DNA from: Flagellimonas profundi
GTDB taxonomy: Bacteria > Bacteroidota > Bacteroidia > Flavobacteriales > Flavobacteriaceae
Assembly (NCBI RefSeq): GCF_017313275.1
Contig: NZ_JAFLNM010000001.1
Coordinates: 372,001-436,000, forward strand
Length of the DNA: 64,000 bases
Direction: 5' to 3'
Positions 18,361-27,238 of the stretch are shown piece after piece; the stretch's first letter is position 1; every line of letters begins with the position of its first letter. The notes below the pieces were generated by a model. The model was given only the letters and a program-made list of their open reading frames with translations, ran no database searches and had not been told where the DNA came from. The position numbers and the translations under genes were made by a program.

Positions 18361-19059
18361 ATGGGAAAAACAATCATAGACGCGCATAATGTCAGTAAGA
18401 CATATAAAGAGACGGCGGTTCCTGTAAGGGCGTTACAAGATGTGCACCTTCATATTGAAGAAGGGGAGTTTGTTGCCCTGGTGGGACCCTCTGGTTCTGG
18501 GAAATCCACATTGTTGAACATGATCGGCGGCCTTGACGAACCCACTTCCGGAACTGTGTATGTGGATGGTGTGGAAATTACCAAACTTCCAGAGAACAAG
18601 TTAATAGATTTCAGGCTTCAAAATATTGGTTTTGTATTTCAGTCTTTTAACCTGATACCCGTACTCACTTCTCGGGAAAATATCGGTTTTGTACTTCAAT
18701 TACAAAAGGTCTCCAAAAAAGATAGGGAAAAAAGAGTACTGGAACTGCTTCGTGAAGTGGATTTGGAAGAAAAGATCGACAGTAGGCCTGGTGAGCTTTC
18801 GGGAGGACAGCAACAAAGGGTCGCCGTGGCACGCGCTTTGGCCTCCAAACCAAAAATAATATTGGCAGACGAGCCAACGGCCAATCTGGATTCAAAATCA
18901 GCAAGTAATTTATTGGACATCATGGCAAAATTGAACAAAGAAGAAAAAATCACCTTCTTGTTCTCCACCCACGACCAAAGAGTGATAGAGAAGGCCAGAA
19001 GGGTGATTACCTTGGTCGATGGTAAGGTAGATTCCGATGTGAATCAAAAGCCTACGTGA
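18361..19059 (+). CDS. ABC transporter ATP-binding protein, LolD/MacB type
   Basis: 232 residues, a typical LolD-size ATPase. Walker A is GPSGSGKST at residues 42-50, the signature LSGGQQQRVAVARA near 144-157, Walker B ILADEPTANLD near 167-177, and the switch His in FSTHDQRV. The extended (S/T)xxEN-less Q-loop region VFQSFNLIPVLTSREN is characteristic of the LolD/MacB/FtsE branch. It must energise the two permeases just upstream. The stop overlaps the start of the barrel gene. Confidence 0.95.
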   Translation: MGKTIIDAHNVSKTYKETAVPVRALQDVHLHIEEGEFVALVGPSGSGKSTLLNMIGGLDEPTSGTVYVDGVEITKLPENKLIDFRLQNIGFVFQSFNLIPVLTSRENIGFVLQLQKVSKKDREKRVLELLREVDLEEKIDSRPGELSGGQQQRVAVARALASKPKIILADEPTANLDSKSASNLLDIMAKLNKEEKITFLFSTHDQRVIEKARRVITLVDGKVDSDVNQKPT

Positions 19060-20219
19060 TCATTATGAAACCTTCAAAGGTCATATGGTCCATTTTTGTT
19101 TTGCTCTTCCCTTTTATGGGGGTAGGGCAGGAGAAAAAACCTAAACTCGTTCTCAATGGTTACATCAAAAACCTGCATCAACTGCAATTTGTGGATAACC
19201 TGGACCAGTTACAATGGACAACTTTGATCCATAACAGGCTGAATTTTGGGTATACGCCTTCAGAAAGCATCTCTATGCGACTGGAATTCAGAAATAGAAT
19301 TTTTTATGGTGATGCCGTGTCCAATTTCCCTGGGTTTTCCGAGTTGATGGGAAGGGACAATGGATGGGTCGATATGACCTGGAATTATGGGGAAAGCGGG
19401 CACATGCTATTCGTTACCGCAATCGATAGGGCATCCCTAAGGTACAGCAAGGGCAATTGGGATATTACCTTAGGCAGGCAGCGTATAAATTGGGGACGAA
19501 ACCTGATATGGAACCCAAACGATATTTTCAACACCTACAATTTTCTCGATTTTGACTATGAAGAACGGCCTGGTAGTGATGCCGTACGCATCCAATACTA
19601 TATGGGTGATTTTAGTAAAGTGGAATTGACCGCCAAAAAGGGTAGGTTAAAGGACGACCACATTATTGCCCTGTTGTATGGTTTTAATAAATGGTCTTAT
19701 GATTTTCAATGGATTGCCGGAATCTATAAAAACGATTGGGTACTTGGAGCAGGGTGGTCCGGAAACATAAATAACATGGGGTTCAAGGGCGAAGTATCCT
19801 ATTTTGTTCCCCGAACAAATTATTTGGATGCCGAAAATGTTTGGAGCGCTTCCATATCATTTGATTATGGATTTAAAAAAGGACTTTACCTGTATGGGTC
19901 GGTACTGTACAGTGGCAGTGCTTCCGATTTGAGCGGAGGTATAGAAAATTTGGCCTTAAGTGGAATTACGGCGAAAAATTTAATGCCATTTGAGTTTTCT
20001 GGTTATCTGCAGTTGGCGAAGGAATTCTCCCCGATCTTTTCTGGGGCGTTCAGTACGGTGTATTCGCCCACCAACCAATCGATAATAGTCATACCTACCT
20101 TTACCTATTCCCTGGCCACCAACTGGGAAATGGATGTAATTGCCCAATCCTTTTTTGAATTCCATGAATACAGGTCTTTAGGGCATAATTTGTTTTTCAG
20201 GCTTCGTTGGAGTTTTTAA
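19056..20219 (+). CDS. outer-membrane beta-barrel protein of the Lol-like cassette
   Basis: 387 residues. A signal peptide (VIWSIFVLLFPFMGVGQ) precedes a chain rich in aromatic, alternating strands (SISMRLEFRNRIFYG, NWDITLGRQRINWGRNLIWN, LYLYGSVLYSGSASDL) that ends in NLFFRLRWSF, a terminal Phe typical of outer-membrane barrels. The GRQRINWGRNLIWNPNDIFN stretch resembles DUF1302/alginate-export-like porins. Four-base overlap with the ATPase gene ties it to the transporter. Inference: the outer-membrane terminus of the pathway. The second ATG (19065) may be the true start. Confidence 0.7.
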   Translation: MIIMKPSKVIWSIFVLLFPFMGVGQEKKPKLVLNGYIKNLHQLQFVDNLDQLQWTTLIHNRLNFGYTPSESISMRLEFRNRIFYGDAVSNFPGFSELMGRDNGWVDMTWNYGESGHMLFVTAIDRASLRYSKGNWDITLGRQRINWGRNLIWNPNDIFNTYNFLDFDYEERPGSDAVRIQYYMGDFSKVELTAKKGRLKDDHIIALLYGFNKWSYDFQWIAGIYKNDWVLGAGWSGNINNMGFKGEVSYFVPRTNYLDAENVWSASISFDYGFKKGLYLYGSVLYSGSASDLSGGIENLALSGITAKNLMPFEFSGYLQLAKEFSPIFSGAFSTVYSPTNQSIIVIPTFTYSLATNWEMDVIAQSFFEFHEYRSLGHNLFFRLRWSF

Positions 20220-20471
20220 AAGATTCTTAATGCCCAATCTATAAAAGCATGAATACCTTGGCAGCCCTTTCACCTTCAACATGTTGAGGATGATCGGGGA
20301 ATGTTCAACAACCCCAAATTGGGCTGAAGAAGATATTTTTCGGAGGAATATCCTTCAATTGAATCTGGATGTAACCACCATACATCCATTTTTAGATAAA
20401 TAGGTGTGAAATTATGCTGAAAATCATAGTTAATCATAGCATAACTTAGCAATTTTGTTTCATTGCAATAG

Positions 20472-22676
20472 ATGCATGTTTATTGGTCTGTCATGAATAA
20501 AATAATCATTGAACTTGAAAAAATCCATCATTCTAGGAATGCCAGAAGGATTGAACAAATACTTGAAAAACAGCAGGGTGTTCATCAAGTATCTGTATCT
20601 GCTTCCGGTAAAATACGATTGGAATGGGATGAGGATCGGACCGACCAATCTTTGATCATCAAAAAAATCAGAAATATGGGGTTGAAGATTGTTCACATAC
20701 AAGATGATATCCCCCATAAGAATGATGAAGGTTCTTATCCTTTTCATTTTGGACAGGACAACGCCGACCTCTATTTTGCCATTGTAAGCGGTTTACTTTT
20801 GGGAATGGGACTTGTTTTTTCATTTATAGCGTCCATACCAGAAGATTATTCCACATATTTTTTTATTGTTGGGGCAATCTTCGGAAGCGTTTTTACTACG
20901 TCCAATGCTGTTAAAGACCTGCTCAGGGGCAAGTTTGAAATAGATTTTCTAATGATTTTTGCAGCGGTTGGCGCCGCTTTTTTGGGAAAATGGGGCGAAG
21001 CCGCCTTATTGCTCTTTTTGTTCAGCTTGGGAAATGCCTTGGAACAATACGCCATGGGTCGGGCTCAAAAGTCGATTGCCGCACTTTCCGACCTAGCACC
21101 CCCGTTGGCCATGGTAAAAAGGAATGGCAATCTGATAGAAGTCCCTATCGAGAATTTAAGGGTCGGTGAAATAATCGTGGTTAGGCCAAATTCAAAAATT
21201 GCTGCCGATGGTGTGGTTTCAAAAGGAACAAGCCCTGTGAACCAAGCATCCATAACGGGTGAAAGCGTGCCTGTGGACAAGCGTGCCAGTCCCAATTGGC
21301 AAAGTGCCACGGATATCAATAAACTTTTGCCCGAACATAGGGTCTTCTCAGGCACGATCAATGGAAATGGCGTACTGGAAATTAAAGTATTGAAAGAAGC
21401 TAAAGACAGTACCCTTTCCCGTTTGATCACATTGGTAAAAGAAGCTGAGACACAAAAGTCCCCGACCCAACACTTGGCCGATAAATTTGAGAAATATTAT
21501 GTGCCCTCTGTTTTAGCTCTGGTTGTATTGTTGTTGTTTGCATTTTTAATCGTTGAAGAAACATTCGAAGAGAGTTTTTATAGGGCCATGTCCGTATTGA
21601 TTGCTGCATCACCATGTGCGTTGGCCATTTCTACTCCAAGTGCTGTATTGGCGGGAATAGCCAGGGCTGCACATCAGGGAGTGCTCATTAAAGGAGGTCG
21701 TCCCCTTGAAGATTTGGGAGGACTGAGTGCCATTGCTTTTGATAAAACAGGGACCCTTACCGAAGGTAAACCTGTACTGACCCATGCCATACCATTTGGA
21801 AGAACCGACAAAACAGAGCTTTTGTCGGCTGCAATTGCGGTAGAGGCACTAAGTGACCATCCTTTGGCCGTTGCGATTGTGGAAGGGGGAAAAAAGGAAT
21901 TGGGTGGTGTGGATATCCCTATGGCCGAGAACTTACAGGCCTTGGTTGCCCGGGGCATTAGGGCCGATTGGGATGGAGATGTGGTCCATGTGGGCAATCG
22001 AAGGCTTTTCGAGGAGTTGACGGGTAACAAGGTGCCCAAGGAGATAGATGAAAAAATGTCCGAATTGGAATCAGGGGGGCATACTGCGATGATTGTTCAT
22101 AAGGGAAAGGACTATCTAGGCATCATCTCTGTAATGGATGTTGCCCGTCCGGATGCTATCACCGCGCTTTCTTCTTTGAGGAAAACAGGTATCAAACGCA
22201 TAATAATGCTGACAGGGGATAATCAAAAAGTTGCGGATGCAATTGCCGAAAATCTGGGTATTACCGACCCCATGGGAAGTCTGCTTCCAGAAGATAAAGT
22301 GGAGGCCATTGAAAAATTGACCAAAGAAGAAGGCAGTGTTGCAATGGTCGGAGATGGTGTGAACGATGCCCCTGCTATGGCAAAAAGCACGGTGGGGATA
22401 GCCATGGGAGCAGCAGGTTCGGATGTTGCATTGGAAACAGCGGACATCGCTTTGATGTCAGATAAATTGAATGTTCTTCCATTTGCCATCGGGCTAAGTC
22501 GAAAAGCAAAACGAATAATCAAACAAAATTTGGTGATCAGTTTGGGGATGGTCGCTGTTTTGGTTCCATTGACCATCACCGGAACGGTTGCCATAGGCCT
22601 TGCTGTGGTTGGCCATGAAGGATCCACTGTGTTGGTGGTATTAAATGCTTTGAGACTGTTGAAATATGAAGTTTAG
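20472..22676 (+). CDS. heavy-metal P-type ATPase, P1B-4-like
   Basis: 734 residues. Key motifs: SPCALAISTPS near residue 380 (metal-site Ser-Pro-Cys in place of Cys-Pro-Cys), TGES, DKTGTLT with the phosphorylated Asp near 423, VGDGVNDAPAMAKS near 625, and GHEGSTVLVVLNALRLL at the end. SPC plus HEGS is the signature of subgroup P1B-4 (Co/Zn/Cd/Fe exporters). The N-terminus (about 8-75) looks like an HMA-fold domain but has no CxxC; HH at 19-20 sits where the metal loop should be. Exports a divalent metal across the inner membrane; metal not predictable with certainty. The ATG at 20493 is an alternative start. Confidence 0.92.
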   Translation: MHVYWSVMNKIIIELEKIHHSRNARRIEQILEKQQGVHQVSVSASGKIRLEWDEDRTDQSLIIKKIRNMGLKIVHIQDDIPHKNDEGSYPFHFGQDNADLYFAIVSGLLLGMGLVFSFIASIPEDYSTYFFIVGAIFGSVFTTSNAVKDLLRGKFEIDFLMIFAAVGAAFLGKWGEAALLLFLFSLGNALEQYAMGRAQKSIAALSDLAPPLAMVKRNGNLIEVPIENLRVGEIIVVRPNSKIAADGVVSKGTSPVNQASITGESVPVDKRASPNWQSATDINKLLPEHRVFSGTINGNGVLEIKVLKEAKDSTLSRLITLVKEAETQKSPTQHLADKFEKYYVPSVLALVVLLLFAFLIVEETFEESFYRAMSVLIAASPCALAISTPSAVLAGIARAAHQGVLIKGGRPLEDLGGLSAIAFDKTGTLTEGKPVLTHAIPFGRTDKTELLSAAIAVEALSDHPLAVAIVEGGKKELGGVDIPMAENLQALVARGIRADWDGDVVHVGNRRLFEELTGNKVPKEIDEKMSELESGGHTAMIVHKGKDYLGIISVMDVARPDAITALSSLRKTGIKRIIMLTGDNQKVADAIAENLGITDPMGSLLPEDKVEAIEKLTKEEGSVAMVGDGVNDAPAMAKSTVGIAMGAAGSDVALETADIALMSDKLNVLPFAIGLSRKAKRIIKQNLVISLGMVAVLVPLTITGTVAIGLAVVGHEGSTVLVVLNALRLLKYEV

Positions 22677-22788
22677 CAACAGACTTTACCTACTGCAATT
22701 TTTGTTGACCAAAGGCTTTTACAAAAAAGCATATTCAACTTTGGTTTGGCGCTTGGCCGTTTTGTTTGAACAGAATTTCTTTCTGATT

Positions 22789-23181
22789 TCAAGAAAGTTT
22801 TTCGATCACATTTTTAAGCTTTTGTTGTATTTCTTGGGCAACGGGGGTCAACTTCTCATTTTCAACAGCTATCATCGAAGCAACAGGGTCTACGGCCGCA
22901 ACCTCAATTTCGCCATTGTCATTTTCCAGGACAACCACATTACAGGGTAAAAAGAGACCGATTTTTTCTTCTTGGGTCAATGCTTCATGAGCATAAGGTG
23001 GGTTACAGGCCCCAAGGATTCTATATTTTTTAAAATCTACACCTAGTTTCTTCTTTAGGGTTTCGTCAATGTTTATTTCAGTGAGTATTCCAAATCCCTC
23101 ATTTTTCAATTCGACAGTTACCTTTTCGATAGCTTTTTCGAAATTTTTTTCGTTTAATGTTGTACTAAAATAATAGCTCAT
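22789..23181 (-). CDS. DUF302 domain protein
   Basis: 130 residues with the DUF302 pattern: a strand-helix FSTTLNEKNFEKAIEKVTVE, GFGILTEINIDETLKKKLG, then YRILGACNPPYAHEAL and GLFLPCNVVV. The family folds as a small alpha-beta protein of unknown function, often adjacent to redox or metal genes. No signal peptide. It lies 110 bp downstream of rnfB on the same strand, so it could be the last gene of the Rnf operon, and is convergent with the metal ATPase gene. Confidence 0.85.
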   Translation of the reverse strand: MSYYFSTTLNEKNFEKAIEKVTVELKNEGFGILTEINIDETLKKKLGVDFKKYRILGACNPPYAHEALTQEEKIGLFLPCNVVVLENDNGEIEVAAVDPVASMIAVENEKLTPVAQEIQQKLKNVIEKLS

Positions 23182-23291
23182 ATGTCTTTTATTTTGAAAT
23201 TAGATCAGTGATGATTGTTACCTATAATATACTTAGGTTTTTAAACTTTAGCAACTCCAGTTCAGGCGTTGTTTTTTGCTTTTCAAACAGA

Positions 23292-24158
23292 CTAAGTATT
23301 TCCCAAAGATCTACTGCCCTTACGGATAATTTTCTTGCTTTCTTTCCCTTTGATGGGCTCCCCATCATCATTGAACCAAACAATGGCTCCGGTAGGGCAT
23401 CGCTGAATCGGTACTTGCGTATTATGATTTTTAGCGTAATTCACCACAGGTAAATTATTCTTGATTGTTATTAGATCGTCTGGGGCATCCATGGCACACT
23501 TTCCACAGGCGGTACATCCTACTTGACAATCTTCGAGGACAGCTTCGCCGTGTTCAAGGTTTTTACAAGCTACCCAAAGATGATGGCTTATAGGTTGCAA
23601 GGAAAATAAATCTTTGGGGCAAGCTTCCACACAGTCGCCACAGGCCGTACATTTATCTTGGTCTACAATAGGTAACCCATGTTCGTTCATGGTAATGGCG
23701 TCAAAATCGCAGACAACCTCACAATCGCCATGGCCAAGACACCCCCAAAAACAACCTTTGCCACCACCGGATACCAAAGCCGCGGCTTGGCAGCTTTGAA
23801 CACCTACATATTGGGCACGGTTTATGGCCACATTCGTCCCACCGGCACAAGCAAGACGAGCTACCTTTTTTTCCTCCGCACCCATATCAACCCCAAGAAA
23901 ATTAGCAATGGCTTGTCGGCCTTCATCGGTGCTTACCGTACATTTTCCTGGTAAGGCACGTCCTTGGACCAATGCCTCTGCAAAGGGCCTACAGCCAGGA
24001 AAGCCACAAGCTCCGCAATTGGCATGGGGCAACATGTCCTCCACTTTATCTATACGCGGGTCCTCATATACAAATAGCTTTTTGTTTGCAACGATCAGCA
24101 TAATTGCAAGAAGTAAGGTTAACCCTCCAAGTGCGGCCACTGCGATAACGATAGACAT
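23292..24158 (-). CDS. rnfB: Rnf complex subunit B (iron-sulfur protein)
   Basis: 288 residues. An N-terminal membrane helix is followed by the RnfB [4Fe-4S] motif (C48, C51, C56, C73) and two further ferredoxin-type clusters (CTACGDCVEACPKD, and CTACGKC), with additional cysteines in GCFWGCLGHGDCEVVC. RnfB is the subunit that takes electrons from soluble ferredoxin. In most rnf operons B is near A; here it lies at the distal end, separated from rnfA by a small Cys protein and a ferredoxin-NADP reductase. 52 bp after the reductase stop. Confidence 0.95.
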   Translation of the reverse strand: MSIVIAVAALGGLTLLLAIMLIVANKKLFVYEDPRIDKVEDMLPHANCGACGFPGCRPFAEALVQGRALPGKCTVSTDEGRQAIANFLGVDMGAEEKKVARLACAGGTNVAINRAQYVGVQSCQAAALVSGGGKGCFWGCLGHGDCEVVCDFDAITMNEHGLPIVDQDKCTACGDCVEACPKDLFSLQPISHHLWVACKNLEHGEAVLEDCQVGCTACGKCAMDAPDDLITIKNNLPVVNYAKNHNTQVPIQRCPTGAIVWFNDDGEPIKGKESKKIIRKGSRSLGNT

Positions 24159-24210
24159 ATTGATTCACGAATTTGTTTACAATTACTGTTCTTCTTTTTC
24201 CCGGTGCAGG

Positions 24211-25068
24211 TCAAAAAATAATTTCGGCCCACTTTCTACCGGCAATCAATTCAGCTTTTCGGAGTCGCCATGCCTCTTCCGAACCTAAGATTTTGGAAAA
24301 TGCCTTATTGAGTTTGTCAAGGATTTTTTCGTACCCGGCAACGTAGATGTATGTATTGGACATGGAAAGCAATTCTTTCAGTTCTTTGGTCTGTCCTTCG
24401 AGTGCCTTGTCCAATTCAATGGGGTCGGCCCAATATGGTCTTGGACTCAATGCATGAAAAGCTTCGAATGTTTCCTCATCGTAATAATTTGTGAGGTCAC
24501 CATCCTTGTCGTTGAGGTAAAGCAGCTCCAAGCCACTACGTGCACCATAGAACAACCGGATTTTTCCTTTCCAATCTTTTACATTTTTATAAATATGCTT
24601 TATAAAGGCCCTGAATGGTGCAATTCCGGTACCCATACCAATGAGTATAAGGTTGGCTGTCTTGTCTTCAGGTACTCTAAAGGGTAGTTGAAATGGACCT
24701 GTAACGGTAATTTCATCCCCTTTTTTTCTATCACATAAATAGTTTGAAGAGATACCCTGGTATTCTTCACCGCTGAATTCATCAACATAGGAGCAACGTT
24801 TCACCAACATCGTGACCTGTGGGTTTCCGTTGGCATGCTTGGGCAGATCGGCTACACTATATAACCTATGGTGAAGCTCGTTTCCAAATTCTCCTGTAGC
24901 TTTGGTCAATACGCCAAAGCTTTGGTCCACTTCGCATTCAAATTGCGAATCTTTTACTTCAAGTACGATCTCACGCACTTCATCGGTGTCGGGTGGCGTT
25001 AACCGCATTGTATTTTTTACGACCGCCTTATACCGTTTTTCGGTATCAAAATCAGATAAATGTGCCAT
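24211..25068 (-). CDS. plant-type ferredoxin-NADP(+) reductase
   Basis: 285 residues. FAD-binding domain with RLYSVAD (R68-S71) and CDRKKGDEITVTGPFQLPF, then an NADP-binding domain with GMGTGIAPFRAF (144-155), FYGARSG and VAGYEK. The C-terminus KWAEIIF ends in an aromatic residue after the conserved strand, as in plant/cyanobacterial FNR. There is no [2Fe-2S] domain, so it is not NqrF. It would exchange electrons between ferredoxin and NADP(H). Being inside the rnf operon, it offers a second outlet for ferredoxin reduced by the pyruvate oxidoreductase. Cytoplasmic. Confidence 0.88.
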   Translation of the reverse strand: MAHLSDFDTEKRYKAVVKNTMRLTPPDTDEVREIVLEVKDSQFECEVDQSFGVLTKATGEFGNELHHRLYSVADLPKHANGNPQVTMLVKRCSYVDEFSGEEYQGISSNYLCDRKKGDEITVTGPFQLPFRVPEDKTANLILIGMGTGIAPFRAFIKHIYKNVKDWKGKIRLFYGARSGLELLYLNDKDGDLTNYYDEETFEAFHALSPRPYWADPIELDKALEGQTKELKELLSMSNTYIYVAGYEKILDKLNKAFSKILGSEEAWRLRKAELIAGRKWAEIIF

Positions 25069-25113
25069 GTTCTTAAATTGTATTTGTTATATTTTTTTAA
25101 TTGATCTTCTTCT

Positions 25114-25323
25114 CTAAAGGATATTTTTTGTTTTCCTTTTCGTTACTTCTTTTCTCTCGCAGAAGCCCGTGCATCCACAATTTGAGCAACTTCTACGACC
25201 GGCCAGAACATCGTCTTCAGAATATTCTTCCCGAAATGTTTTTTTCCACAGGGTTTGTACAAGTGCCCACGCCAATACAATGGTTACTGTTAAGCCAATT
25301 CCTATAATGAGTGATTTAATCAT
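25114..25323 (-). CDS. small Cys-rich membrane protein of the rnf operon
   Basis: 69 residues: one membrane helix (about 4-25), a charged segment, then a tight cysteine group C46-x2-C49-x-C51-x3-C55 and a basic tail. I do not recognise a family. Its layout (single helix plus four cysteines, next to an Rnf/Nqr inner-membrane subunit) recalls NqrM, the small protein that helps insert the iron site of Na+-NQR, but the sequence motif is different. It sits 16 bp after rnfA. Inference: iron delivery to the RnfA/RnfE site or an electron relay. Confidence 0.6.
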   Translation of the reverse strand: MIKSLIIGIGLTVTIVLAWALVQTLWKKTFREEYSEDDVLAGRRSCSNCGCTGFCERKEVTKRKTKNIL

Positions 25324-25339
25324 CCTTTCTTTATTTTAA

Positions 25340-25921
25340 TTAAGCGCCCAGTCCTGCAAAGCCCATGAAGCAGAGTGATAAAATTCCTGCTATGAACAAT
25401 GTAAGTGCTGTTCCTTTGGAAATATTGGGCACATCCGCAAAATTCATTTGTTCCCTTATACCGGCAATCAATACCAGTGCCAGCATAAATCCTGCGCCGG
25501 CACCCAACGAATAGACCACACTTTCTAAAAACCCATATCCTTTACTGGTCTGAAACAAGGCTACTCCAAGTATGGCACAATTTGTTGTGATCAATGGGAG
25601 AAAAATCCCCAATGATTTAAACAGCGCCGGGCTAATTTTTTTGATGAACATTTCCACTAACTGTACGGTTGAAGCAATCACTACAATGTAACTGATCAAT
25701 TGAAGGAACGGGGCATCGATACTTACCAGAAATGCGTGAATACCGTAGGCGCTCATGGAACTTATGAGCATAACAAACATTACGGCACCACCCATTTTCG
25801 TAGCCGTTTCCATTTTTCCAGACACCCCTAAAAATGGACAAATACCCAAGAAATAGGCCAAAACAAAATTGTTGACCAAGGCGGCATTGAGAAAAATCGA
25901 ACCTAAGGACTCTGTATTCAT
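25340..25921 (-). CDS. rnfA: Rnf complex subunit A
   Basis: 193 residues, six membrane helices. C28 in LGICPFLGVS and C115 in TTNCAILGVA are the cysteines that, with the matching pair in RnfE, ligate an iron centre in the membrane. This subunit forms part of the ion path of the Rnf pump. Overlaps the rnfE stop by four bases, and the Cys-rich protein gene follows. Confidence 0.95.
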   Translation of the reverse strand: MNTESLGSIFLNAALVNNFVLAYFLGICPFLGVSGKMETATKMGGAVMFVMLISSMSAYGIHAFLVSIDAPFLQLISYIVVIASTVQLVEMFIKKISPALFKSLGIFLPLITTNCAILGVALFQTSKGYGFLESVVYSLGAGAGFMLALVLIAGIREQMNFADVPNISKGTALTLFIAGILSLCFMGFAGLGA

Positions 25922-26550
25922 GATTTTACTTTTCTTGTTTGTAGTGCATTAATTATAAGTAACCAAAGTGCCAAGGTGAAAAATCCCCCGGCAGGTAATA
26001 TCATCACAATCCAACTTTGATAACCTTCAGAAAAAAGAGGGATATTAAAAATTGAACCATTCCCAAGTATTTCCCTTACGGCCCCCAAGCAAAAAAGGGC
26101 GAGCGTAAATCCGAACCCCATTCCCAATGCATCAAGGATAGATCGTCCTATGGTATTTTTTGATGCAAAGGCTTCGGCCCGACTCAATATCAGGCAGTTT
26201 ACCACTATAAGTGAGATAAACGCTCCCAAACTCTTGTGGAGCTCGACACTGATCGCTTGAATCGCATAATCGGTTACGGTAACAAATGTGGCGATGATGA
26301 GTATATACGAGGCAATACGCACCTGTTTAGGAACAAAATTCCGTAAAAGCGAGACCAAAATATTCGACATCAATAGCACAAAAGCTGTTGCCAACCCCAT
26401 GGCTAGAGCATTTTCCGCAGTATTGGAAACTGCCAGAACCGGACACATTCCCAATACTTGGACAAATACAGGATTATCTCGCCACAACCCTTTAATAAAC
26501 TCATCGGTTGAGGTGACCTTTTGCTTTGATGTGGAATCATTGTTGCTCAT
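25918..26550 (-). CDS. rnfE: Rnf complex subunit E
   Basis: 210 residues, six membrane helices, homologous to RnfA with inverted topology. C36 in LGMCPVLAV and C119 in VVNCLILSRAEAF are the iron-site cysteines. The conserved FASKNTIGRS and RSILDALGMGFGFTLAL are as in RnfE/NqrD. Start overlaps rnfG by 14 bp and its stop overlaps rnfA by four, typical of coordinated translation in this operon. Confidence 0.95.
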   Translation of the reverse strand: MSNNDSTSKQKVTSTDEFIKGLWRDNPVFVQVLGMCPVLAVSNTAENALAMGLATAFVLLMSNILVSLLRNFVPKQVRIASYILIIATFVTVTDYAIQAISVELHKSLGAFISLIVVNCLILSRAEAFASKNTIGRSILDALGMGFGFTLALFCLGAVREILGNGSIFNIPLFSEGYQSWIVMILPAGGFFTLALWLLIINALQTRKVKS

Positions 26551-27238
26551 CGCTATTCATTTTATTTTGGCCGTTTTTATAATTTTGATGGAGAATAGGA
26601 ATAACCTCCATACTACTTTTGCCAATAATATCTCCTATGGCGCGTGAAGAAATTGTGGCTCCGGTGATTCCGTCAATTTCCCAAGGATTTTGTTTTTCAC
26701 CTTGTTTTACGGTGATTACCTTGTTGCGTAACTGTCCATCGTTGGAAACGCTGACATCCAGTGCTTTAAAATTGTTGAGAAACGCTTCTTCCTTTCCAAT
26801 TTTATCTCCAAGCCCAGGGGTTTCCTTACTTTCCAATACCTGAAACCCGATCAATATTTGTTCACTAGGGTCGTAGCCGTAGATAATTCTGATCACATCC
26901 GCATAACCCTGACCTGCAGCTTCCACTGCATAGCCTACCAGTTTATCACCTTTGTCATATCCTGCATAGAGAGCTGCTTCAGATTTATCTCCTTCTTCGA
27001 TTTTAAATAATGTCCCATCAGTGTTCAGTCCAAAGGCCTGTGTATGATCTGTTCCGGGAAGCACTTCAAAAATTGCTTTTTCCAATGCCTCGGCCTTTAA
27101 TCGCTGAACACGGGGAAGGGTCAATTCATATGTCAACACAATAAGAAAAGCACTTATGATACCTATGCCCACCATGGCCAGTAGCATTTTTTTACTGTTC
27201 GCAGGATTTTGCATCGCTATATTGGAGACTTCACTCAT
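26537..27238 (-). CDS. rnfG: Rnf complex subunit G (FMN-binding)
   Basis: 233 residues: an N-terminal membrane helix (about 18-38), a periplasmic domain with YGYDPSEQILIGFQVLESKE and ETPGLGDKI, and the flavinylation motif DGITGATISS with T195 as the expected covalent FMN site. RnfG passes electrons on the periplasmic side. No ApbE flavin transferase is encoded in the window, so it must be elsewhere. Overlaps rnfD and rnfE at its ends. Confidence 0.95.
   Translation of the reverse strand: MSEVSNIAMQNPANSKKMLLAMVGIGIISAFLIVLTYELTLPRVQRLKAEALEKAIFEVLPGTDHTQAFGLNTDGTLFKIEEGDKSEAALYAGYDKGDKLVGYAVEAAGQGYADVIRIIYGYDPSEQILIGFQVLESKETPGLGDKIGKEEAFLNNFKALDVSVSNDGQLRNKVITVKQGEKQNPWEIDGITGATISSRAIGDIIGKSSMEVIPILHQNYKNGQNKMNSDEQQ

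Noticed and set aside
22677..22788. GCTTTT-acaa-AAAAGC hairpin between the convergent metal ATPase and DUF302 genes as a terminator
   Set aside because: The six-base stem is AT-rich and no T-run follows on either strand.
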